Source: Symbiodinium natans (taxonomy: Eukaryota > Sar > Dinophyceae > Suessiales > Symbiodiniaceae). Taken from it: a DNA stretch of 64,000 nt. Location of the stretch: positions 186,372-250,371 of the forward strand of contig CAJNDS010002338.1 in the NCBI GenBank assembly GCA_905221605.1, in the 5' to 3' direction. The notes beneath the pieces are model-generated. The model was not told where the DNA came from. It saw only the letters and a program-made list of their open reading frames with translations, and did not search any database. Each line of letters starts with the position of its first letter. The stretch's first letter is position 1. Both the position numbers and the translations under genes were made by a program. Shown here in pieces: positions 55,917-64,000 of the stretch.

Positions 55917-58900
55917 CTATTCTCATAGTCCAAACAGCTCAGCAGTTGTCTCTCTATTCGCCCCCCCCCCCCTCCCCACATCTCCCCAATGCCCCAAATC
56001 AACAATCAGCCCATACCCTCTTTAAATCAAATCCCCCCCCCCCCCCGCCCTTCGGCCCCCCCCATCCCCCAAAAGAGGCCTGCGCGTCGCACGTGGCGGA
56101 CAGCAGCGTCACAGGGTTCACAGAGTTCCCGTCCAAATCTGAGAGAAGGCCGTGAGCAGACTCAACGAGCAGCTGTTTTACTTGCGCCCCCCGAAAGGAG
56201 TTACTTCTCATACGGCTTCGAGAGCTCTGGGCAACTTCCCGCCCCCCCGGAAGGTGTCTCCTGACCATCTTTTGCCTCCGTCCGTTCTGGAGCAGGAATT
56301 CAAGGACCTTCCCAAACCTGAGAAATTCTTGGATTCTTGGAAGTCCGAAGCCGGCCCCTTGCCAATGCAACCTTGCGGCACACGGAGCAGCGGACCTGGT
56401 CTCTTTGGTGGGGGTGACTACCGTGGCTAGCATCGCCCCCACAGGTGTTTACGCGACGCTCGCCTCACACCTCGCCGCCCCACCAGTCTCCCGTGACCGG
56501 CCCACGCACCCGTAAATTCTCATATCGGTCCACGCACCGCACAGTCTCATATGTCTTGGCTGGTTTCGTTTATTTCTCTCAATCGCGTGTATAGCTCTTT
56601 GGATCTAGATCGTGGTCTCTGTGAGCACATGTTTGTGCATCTTTCTCTCTCAATATATACCCTTGTAGGGGTGCGTATGGCCTCGAATCGTATCATTCCC
56701 ATCAAGTACTGACTAAATGACTCAGTAACTCTCTCCTAAAACTTACGATTGATACAATGGATATGAAACAAATCGCGCGATCTGGGCTCGTGACCATAGT
56801 CCTACTGGAGTTCCTGAAGTACAAACTACACTTGGGACTAAACTAACTCTAACCTAGCTCCGCTAGCGTTCGTGATCGCCATGGCTTTGAAAAGGCGGCA
56901 CTGAACTGGCGTCGTGGATTTGGGTGACGCGTTGATACGGAATCTTCCTTCGCGCCATGCCATTGATGCTGCTGACGTCGTCGCGTCTTCACGTCTTCGC
57001 TCAGAAACTCACGTCTTCGCCCCAAACTTACGCACCTCTACGGACATAAATGAACATGTAGGATTCAGCTCAGCTCTTTCTCATTCAATGGCCAACGACC
57101 CCAACTGTCTCAGTCTCCCTGCATCATTGCAAGACCAACAACCCAGCAGCCTCTGAAGATCTCTGAACTCGGCTAGGTGACCAAGGGCGCCCCCGTCCGT
57201 GTGACAGTCGTGCTCGTGGCAGTGGTAGTGGTTTCGTTAACGTTCTCTTCCAGCTCCATGGGGCTGCCTCTTGGTACAGCTATCGGAACGCTGCAGTTTG
57301 GGGCATATGGAGAAATGTCAGGCCATAGGATTGTTACTGGAGAGGCTTTGCGAAGCCTTTGTGAGGCTTTGCGAGGCCTCTGTGACTGCAGGGCTCTGGG
57401 AGGGGCATGCCGGGCATGCTTTTTGTGATTCTAGCAGACCTCAACACTTTGGGCGCAGACTTCAACACTTTGCTTTTCGCGCTTCTATCTGTTCAGCCTG
57501 GCGTGGCGAAGTGGCGCACCGGGGGGAACGCAAAGCCTGGCGCCAGGCGGAGGACCACTTCACCACCTGCCCGCAAACAGAGCTTTGGGCTCACGGACTA
57601 TGACTATGTGTTTATCAGAAGGTTGGCCATTTCTCAACAGCTATTCATCCAGAGCGGGTCTCGGAATGCGTCTAGTTGGGGGGCCGTCTGTGTCCGAGGC
57701 AACAAAAAGCTTACTATGAACGAGATGCGCTGCGCCTTCCGGCAGGGCCACGCTCAGCTGGAACTGGACTGTGAGGTTGCTTTCTTCCACACGGCCTCCG
57801 GCACTCTCCGAACCTCTCCAACCCAAAAACAGAACCTTCTCCAGCTCCGAGGGTTGATATTGAAAGAGGGGCATTTTCAAAAAGCATCAATCGGGTGCAA
57901 CAAGGAGTTTTTGGGGATGAGTTCGACTCAACTCGACTCCGTTGACCTGTTGTGGCTCTGATCTAACAGAGCTTCCAGCCGCAAATGCCTGGGGATGACA
58001 GGAGACGGCTCGATGGCTCCACGGACAACGCCAGATCCTGAGCGTTTTGACTTGACAGGTGGCCCTGTGGGTCTCTGTGCATTGTGAACAGTCAACGCCA
58101 TGTGCCCTGTCATGTTTGCTCGCCGCATGAGTGCATCCCAGTAGCCCCGATGAGTTCATAGGAGTTAAGGTCCCCACGTTGGGCCACCTGGGATTGGAGC
58201 AACGAGAGCATGTTAAAAGGATGACTGGACTCTCCAAAACCACAGCAGAACAGGTTGCGTTACGTTGCAGCCCAGTGGCTGTGCTCCACCGGTTGTCCAG
58301 CAGGCTCAACACCTCTGTCATCATCACACAATCCCTTTGCTGATCGCCCCGCTGTGAGTGGGCCGAATCCTCACAATGCCTAGGTTTTTTTGATACGGAA
58401 GTCCAGAAATCACTCCAAAAGAACGAACCGAGCAACGCCGGAATTCCTAACTCCCGACAATGAGTTCTGCTTTTCCTGCGGGTGGCCCAAATATTGACGC
58501 CATGGGTGGGCTGCAGAAGGGGATGTTGCACCGCCACGCGGAATCTGGGCAGCTGAGAAATTCAATGAAACCGACATTCAGATGCAGCAAAAGCCGGACC
58601 CTAAACCCAGCCTCAAGGGCCTTAAAAGGGCCTTAAGCAGCTCAAGCAGCTCAAGCAGCTTAAGCAGCTTAAGCAGCTTAAGCTGCCTCAGATCAGCTCA
58701 GCCGAGTTAAGCCCAGGTGCAGGTAGCGGAAGCGGAAGTCCACCAGGGGCTTCCCGAGTCCCAGCAGCGCCGACCTCCGGGGACAGGACTCCACAAAAAA
58801 CCGAACTTCCCCGTCTGCTGCCTTCCTTCCTCGGCTTCTGCCTTTTCTGGGGCACGCTCATTTCCAGGAGATTGTTTGACTATCGGGGCAAAAGATGCAG

Positions 58901-59388
58901 AACGCCAAGGCTCGGAAAGGTTTCGGACTCCGCCGCTGGCATATCGCTCGCAGTGAGCAGCTGTTGCTCCGACGTCCTGGCGGATTCAGGCTTGAAGTAT
59001 TTCACTAGGGCCACCCATCAAACATTCTAAGTGTGCTTGGAAATTCTTCGGAGCCTCTGGGTCGCGGTGCACCAGCCCACTGGCAGCACGCGCCCCCCGG
59101 AGAAGGCAGCCTCTGGGGCAACCGGCCTGAGAGATGCCCCCCAAATCTCCAAAGGGCGCTGAAGAGGGGATTCCAGAAACATAAGCCAGGCAACCACCCC
59201 AAGTCCTGGAAAAAGGATATGAATCGTATGGATCTCCTGGAAACGTGCATAGGAGACCACCTCAAAAGATTCTCAAGGGCCGATCCCAGCAACAGTGGCA
59301 GCAGCGCTGCACTGCTGTCTGGGCTGCAGTCTTGGCTGGCGGGGAAGTGAAAGCCTCTCCGAACGTTTTGTTGCAAGACTGTCCGCAA
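55917..59388. other. Stretch with competing frames on both strands
   Basis: Poly-C runs at about 55960 and 56036. Segments at 56150-56430 and 57640-57880 are plausible coding sequence on either strand (plus: PPSVLEQEFKDLPKPEKFL; minus: VQFQLSVALPEGAAHLVHSK), so I assign neither. A plus-strand frame at 59033-59350 ends RADPSNSGSSAALLSGLQSW and a stop and may be a terminal exon. A 9 bp CAGCTTAAG tandem tract lies at about 58635-58690. 56500-56880 is moderately AT-rich with no gene visible. Confidence 0.3.
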
Positions 59389-60088
<700 letters not shown>

Positions 60089-60757
60089 CACCTACATCTC
60101 GTGTCTTATGAGCATTTCTTGTACTTCCACAACACACCGCCTTCACTCATGGTGTGTTTCGCTCAACGCAGCAGCCGGACATGGTCCTTCCATTGAAACA
60201 AAACGCGATCCATGCACCAGCCTTCAAACCTGGCCACGAACACGGATGGGGACACGCGTCACGTACGCGGCGAACATAACCAACGCGACGCATGACGCGA
60301 GTTCCGAATGATGTCTCCTGATGCGTGACACGCATGAACACTCGCGATCGCTCGCGCGTATGCTCGAACGCTTCAGTATTGAACGCTTGCGAACACAAAG
60401 CACGCGATGTCGGGACCTGGAACCCCAACTCGCAAAACGGGAACCCTTGTGCTACGCATTCGAAGACAAAAGCAGCTTCTTTTGGGCTCTTTCAGGTGCC
60501 TTCAGGTGCTGTGTTGCTGTTTTGTGAAAAGCGCCTTCGGGCGCGGTGAGCAGCAGCCTCACGGCTGCCGTGGCCGTTGTCTCAGCAGCTTTAAAGGCGA
60601 AGGCAACGATGTAGAGCGCGCCCAGCCTCCCCAGATCTCAGACGTACTCAGAACACCTCCACGATCCACGATACACTAAAGAATTTGTCATGGAAAATGG
60701 TTTCGCAAGACCCTCAGTCTATCTTGGTCATCCAGTACACCACGGGTCTGCCAGAAG
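60089..60757. other. Spacer, no assignable gene
   Basis: Short frames only. A plus-strand stretch just upstream of 60757 (VSQDPQSILVIQYTTGLPEG) looks coding but is in a different frame from the exon that follows. Confidence 0.3.
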
Positions 60758-60880
60758 GGAGTTCGTGTCTCCGAAGCCCTTCGAGGCGCCGCGGCGCTAC
60801 CTCCCAAGCTGCCAATCGAAGAAGCGAAGCGCCTCCGAGTCTCCGCGGCCGTACCCGCTGAGGTGAAAGCGAAGATCTGA
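60758..60880 (+). CDS. Probable terminal exon, unknown protein
   Basis: After CCAGAAG-G the frame reads GVRVSEALRGAAALPPKLPI then EEAKRLRVSAAVPAEVKAKI and stops at TGA. Composition and codon use are clearly protein-like. The upstream segment in another frame could be the tail of the preceding exon if a small intron or a frameshift separates them. Family not recognised. Confidence 0.4.
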   Translation, partial: GVRVSEALRGAAALPPKLPIEEAKRLRVSAAVPAEVKAKI

Positions 60881-61433
60881 GGAGAGCTGCGCATAGTCTT
60901 ATCAACTGTTAACGAGTCCTTCGGTGTCCTTCATGTTTCGGTTCTGCTCTTTTTTCTAGAGGCCGAAGTAGGAGCGCGCGCTGCTCTAAAAAATCCCATC
61001 AGTCCCATCAAAGCACAGAACGCAGCGCCTCCAGCCGGGGCACCGCGGTCAGCACGGAGGCTGTAGAGGTGCCAGTAAGGTATCGCGAGACCTGCTCTTA
61101 GCAAACGGCATACAAAAGCTCAGAATCGTTTAGCATAGCTTAGAATGGCTTGGAATTGCCAAGAATGGCTTGGAATGGCTTGGAATGGCTTGGGGTTGCG
61201 AAAGTTCGGATACCTTTTGCAGTCCCATTCGGGAGCAGATGCTTGGCGTTTGTGGAGTCGCGGCTTGGCTTGGATGAGTTTGGAAAGCTTAGCAGTTTCC
61301 ATGTTTGACCTGACAACCTAAACCGCCTGAACCTGTCAAAACCGAAAGGGACTCCGGCAAGTGTGAGGTGGCCGCTCGCACGTGAGAGCATTTCACTTAG
61401 AACAAACCTCTAATTGTTTGACTTCATGCCTCC

Positions 61434-61811
61434 TTGCCGCGCGCTGTGACGGCGCGTGCGGACCAACTGGATGCGCTGGCTAGCCGCCTGCGGAGGAAGA
61501 CCGTGGGAGAAAGCGCAGCATTGAAAACCAAACCAAAGTCACCCGCCTGCCGAGCCCTGCTGGCAGCAGCACCGAATATACCACAAAATGATACCAGACG
61601 TCTGCCAGCAGGTAGGCACCTTCGTACTTGGGGCGTAGGATGCTTTAGGGCGTAGTCAGTATTCAGAGGGTACTTCGGTTTACGCGGGTTTATCTTAGTG
61701 GCTTTTCGTCGGGCTGAAGCTGCCGCTAGAAAACCATTCGGGAGGCAGATGGAGGCGATGCCGTCGGAGATTGCGCAGCTGCAGCCGGCAGGAAGGTTCT
61801 GGCCGGCCTGA
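61434..61811 (+). CDS. Two-exon C-terminal part of an unknown basic protein
   Basis: Exon 61434-61611 encodes ARADQLDALASRLRRKTVGE and a lysine/alanine-rich stretch to NDTRRLPA, and ends at a consensus CAG-GTAGGC donor. Exon 61699-61811 follows a TTAG acceptor and gives FRRAEAAARKPFGRQMEAMP then SEIAQLQPAGRFWPA and TGA; the phases agree. The helical basic segments suggest a coiled coil. The frame has an in-frame TGA shortly upstream of 61434 with no AG between, so the 5' limit is not understood. The acceptor is AG-T, unlike the AG-G of the two resolved genes. Opposite-strand ORF is a shadow. Confidence 0.4.
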
Positions 61812-62212
61812 CTCCAACTTGAGCTGCACACATGCACTAGAGTCACGAAGGGAGAACTCCCGAGCTAGGGGACTGTTCCAAAAGAAGAGTTTTCGCGGTT
61901 TTTGACAGGGGTTTTGGGGCGGTATTTCGGTGTGAGCCCGCCTCGGATGGCGCGATCCCGTTTTCTGCACCGCAGGTCGAGGTAAAAGCATATCCCTCGC
62001 CGGCAACCTAGGGGAGAGCCAGCAGGGCATATTGGCGACCTATACCCCCCCCCCGCTGTTACACCTCGTAGGTGCTCAAGTAGACAGAATTATGGCATTT
62101 TGGGCGGTTCGGGGCTTGGGGGCATGGTTTTCCAAGCTGTGTCTAGAAAACAGATGCTAACCCAGATGCTAACCTACTTCGCTTAGTCATGTGACTGTTG
62201 TTGTCTGTGGTT

Positions 62213-62513
62213 CTTCCACCCAGGACATCACAGAACAAACAACAACGAAAGATGGCAAAACTACCAAGAAGAGAAAAAGACATAATCAACCAACAGCGCC
62301 AAACCGACAGAGCAAACAACCCCAAAAATTTGAAGAATAGAAAAAGTAATATCACAATCATGCAAAAGATGTTGCCGTTGCTTGTCCAGTATGTAATCAC
62401 GAGTTTAAGAAATACAAGCAATCACAACACGACAAATCAAAGTTCCACCAGGACAGCTTGGCAAGAAAGATAAATCCTGACGAGGAAGTGCTACCCGAAA
62501 CTGATGAAATACA
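62213..62513 (+). CDS. Zinc-finger-like coding segment, interrupted in frame by TAG and TAA
   Basis: In one frame: DITEQTTTKDGKTTKKRKRH, a Q/P/N-rich stretch to QKFEE, then TAG AAA AAG TAA, then YHNHAKDVAVACPVCNHEFK and onward to KSKFHQDSLARKINPDEEVL and a CAG-GTAG donor-like end. The C-P-V-C...H...H spacing resembles a C2H2 finger. Coding character is similar on both sides of the two stops. Either the gene is decayed, or a very short intron (GAATAG...AAAAG) removes them, or the DNA comes from a genome where TAA/TAG mean Gln. The region is AT-rich relative to the window. Confidence 0.4.
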
Positions 62514-62739
62514 GGTAGTTCATGGTAAGAAAACTTTCTGTCGCTATGCTTGTAAGCACTCCCTGTCGTGTTCCTGTTTTCTTCGCGGGGAAATTTCCTT
62601 CTTCATTGGCTCTTTCTCGGCTATTCATATGATTTTGGCGGCCCTTCTTTCCACATATCGCACAAGTTTTGAACTGACTGGCGTCTTTGGCTTCTTTTAC
62701 ATTCTTACATTTCATGCAGCTCTGTGTCTCAATATCCAT
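62491..62739 (-). CDS. Small zinc-ribbon-like ORF in AT-rich island
   Basis: An 82-codon frame starts MDIETQSCMKCKNVKEAKDA and continues to CAICGKKGRQNHMNSRER. Two CxxC pairs 18 residues apart followed by a His suggest a zinc ribbon or treble-clef-like fold. A TAG lies in frame just upstream of the ATG. The C-terminal 20 residues lose coding character and could be intron. It overlaps, in another frame, the end of the upstream minus-strand ORF. Unknown family; viral or mobile origin possible. Confidence 0.4.
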   Translation of the reverse strand: MDIETQSCMKCKNVKEAKDASQFKTCAICGKKGRQNHMNSRERANEEGNFPAKKTGTRQGVLTSIATESFLTMNYLYFISFG

Positions 62740-62862
62740 GCTCTAATGTACATCGTCTTTGTGTTTCTTTTAAATCGCCGCTTTTTCGCTTTGAAATACA
62801 GGTTCTTGTCTGCATCATATACAAAGTTGTAATATCTCACTGTTTCTTCCTTGGGTTGCTCC
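62707..62862 (-). CDS. Small basic ORF upstream of the zinc-ribbon ORF
   Basis: MEQPKEETVRYYNFVYDADK followed by a basic run (KAKKRRFKRNTKTMYIRAWI) and TGA, 51 codons. It overlaps the start of the zinc-ribbon ORF by about 30 bases in a different frame. The two could be one protein with a frameshift or an unrecognised splice. Confidence 0.3.
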
Positions 62863-63056
62863 ATTCAATTTCTTAATCTATGAGCTCCGGTGATGGATTT
62901 CCCTTGGGGTCGTACTAAGTTTCGAACTCTGTCTGTCACACTGCACTCAAATCTCGCAGTTCTTCGTGTTTTCTTTCGATTTCTTCTGAAGCGTCGCACG
63001 TATGCGCAAAACTAGACTAAAATCTTTACAAGTCCTACCGCTTTTGAACTATCATC

Positions 63057-63158
63057 CTAGGGGTCTTCTCTGCAGTACTTACAGGTTGTTGATGGAGCTT
63101 GAGCACCAGCAACAAACATTGAATGCTCAAAGTCAGTCTGCGTATCACAAAACCCACA
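63057..63158 (-). CDS. Zinc-finger-like segment CxxC...CxxC
   Basis: The frame reads CGFCDTQTDFEHSMFVAGAQ then APSTTCKYCREDP and TAG. Two CxxC pairs frame a 22-residue loop, a finger-like arrangement. The frame continues open beyond the TAG for about 75 codons. A TGA lies immediately upstream. It belongs to the same AT-rich island and probably the same decayed or oddly coded gene. Confidence 0.3.
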   Translation of the reverse strand, partial: CGFCDTQTDFEHSMFVAGAQAPSTTCKYCREDP

Positions 63159-63344
63159 TCAGTCTTTGCAACGTTTCATTATTCAAAGGTCTTGACAAGG
63201 TCCACAGCAAAACTATCCTCAAAAAGGAGATTCTTTTCAGTTTTTTGGTCGTGAAAGTGGTGGTTTTCAATTTCTCGCTGGGGAGGGCAACTACTGCCTC
63301 GTCCTGCCCTTCAACGTGGAGCGCCCACCTCCCTTTAGCTTGCA

Positions 63345-63388
63345 GCCTGCAAGGTTGGCATAGAGGAGTCTATGCCAACCTGGCAGGC
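63345..63388. repeat. Near-perfect 20 bp hairpin
   Basis: GCCTGCAAGGTTGGCATAGA (63345-63364) pairs with 63369-63388 with one mismatch around a GGAG loop; the inner 13 bp are perfect. Confidence 0.9.
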
Positions 63389-63504
63389 AAAGAATTGAGG
63401 GAAGGCTCAGACTAGCAACAGAGCAGACAAAACTCAACACTGCAAGTGGCAAGAAAACTTCATGCACACGTGTCATCGTGAGTGTCTTCTCCTGCATCGG
63501 ACGG

Positions 63505-63690
63505 TTTCAGAGGGAGCGTGTTCCCATTTTTTCGGGGAGCGTGTTCCTATATTTCGGGGAACGAGCTCGCACATTTAGGGGAAGCGGGAAGCACGTTCAC
63601 AGTTTGTGGGGAGTGCATTCACATTTTCCAAGAGAGAGTTCAAATTCTTCGGGCAGCAGGTTCCTATTTTTCGGGAAGCGTCTTGAAGAA
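63505..63690. repeat. Degenerate tandem repeat, about 24 bp unit
   Basis: GGAGCGTGTTCCCATTTTTT, GGAGCGTGTTCCTATATTTC, GCAGGTTCCTATTTTTCGGG and weaker intermediates repeat at roughly 24 bp or multiples of it. Open frames through it are incidental. Confidence 0.6.
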
Positions 63691-64000
63691 TTGCAACACC
63701 TTGAGATTCCTGAGTATTTGATACCATCTCTTCCATGATGAAAGAAATGCTATCATCTACTGCAAGCCCCGAACCATTCAAAATACCAAAATAACTATCT
63801 ACTTGGGCACGCATATTGGAAAGATGGATACCCCAATTTGCTCTTTAATTGTACGTGTAAAGTGTAAAAGCGTAAGGGAGTTTAGGTCCAGGTGACGACA
63901 TCATCGTCGCAATTAGCGTGCCCTGCCCTACCTGATACACCGCGATACATCACCAAGTCTCTGAAACCTCCTTCGAAGGCCGCCTTCATCCCAAGGATGC
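63691..64000. other. Right edge, nothing recognised
   Basis: No repeat, RNA gene or coding segment could be supported in the last 310 bases. Confidence 0.4.

Noticed and set aside
57407-57961. 184-codon plus-strand ORF
   Set aside because: The opposite strand is equally coding-like over 57640-57880; the evidence does not choose a strand.

Overview
The window looks like nuclear DNA of a dinoflagellate, most likely Symbiodiniaceae or a close relative. The inference rests on gene structure. Two minus-strand genes could be pieced together from many very short exons (24-354 bp). The 29 introns whose ends could be placed all end AG and are followed by G, but most begin GC or GA rather than GT (about 17 GC, 5 GA, 7 GT). 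Telomere-like CCCTAAA strings are scattered through introns and spacers, simple-sequence and minisatellite DNA is abundant, and coding sequence is sparse. Nothing looks bacterial: there are no operons, no ribosome-binding sites and no dense ORFs.

Layout. 1-959 is the end of a satellite array in which three ~135 bp monomers form a 404 bp higher-order unit. 2188-8763 (minus) is a multi-exon gene for an unusual protein: a beta-trefoil-like domain, then an EF-hand pair, then five annexin repeats. 11299-16758 (minus) is a multi-exon gene for a secreted or compartment-targeted nucleoside hydrolase, in which nearly all family motifs were recovered exon by exon. From 16.8 to 25.7 kb there are only isolated exon-like segments of unknown product. 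25742-27745 is a 2 kb almost pure purine tract. 31431-33650 is a 34 bp minisatellite containing an internally inverted block. Further arrays occur at 36.95, 38.5, 40.3, 48.4, 54.3 and 59.4 kb.

43667-45030 is a compact LTR retroelement (two ~200 bp LTRs, a PBS-like site, a polypurine tract and one gag-like ORF, no pol). An AT-rich patch follows it. 53511-54245 is the best uninterrupted ORF of the window (unknown protein). 54.5-55.9 kb (minus) holds exon-like pieces: one resembles a fibronectin type III strand pair and one an Mpv17/PMP22-like membrane segment. Near the right end are two small plus-strand coding segments (60.8 and 61.4-61.8 kb) and an AT-rich island (62.2-63.2 kb) with several zinc-finger-like reading frames, one of them interrupted in frame by TAG and TAA.

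The two resolved genes are unrelated in function: a calcium/membrane-binding protein and a purine/pyrimidine salvage enzyme. They share strand and intron style, as expected of dinoflagellate gene neighbourhoods. Most long ORFs in the window are products of repeats or of high GC content and were not annotated as genes.
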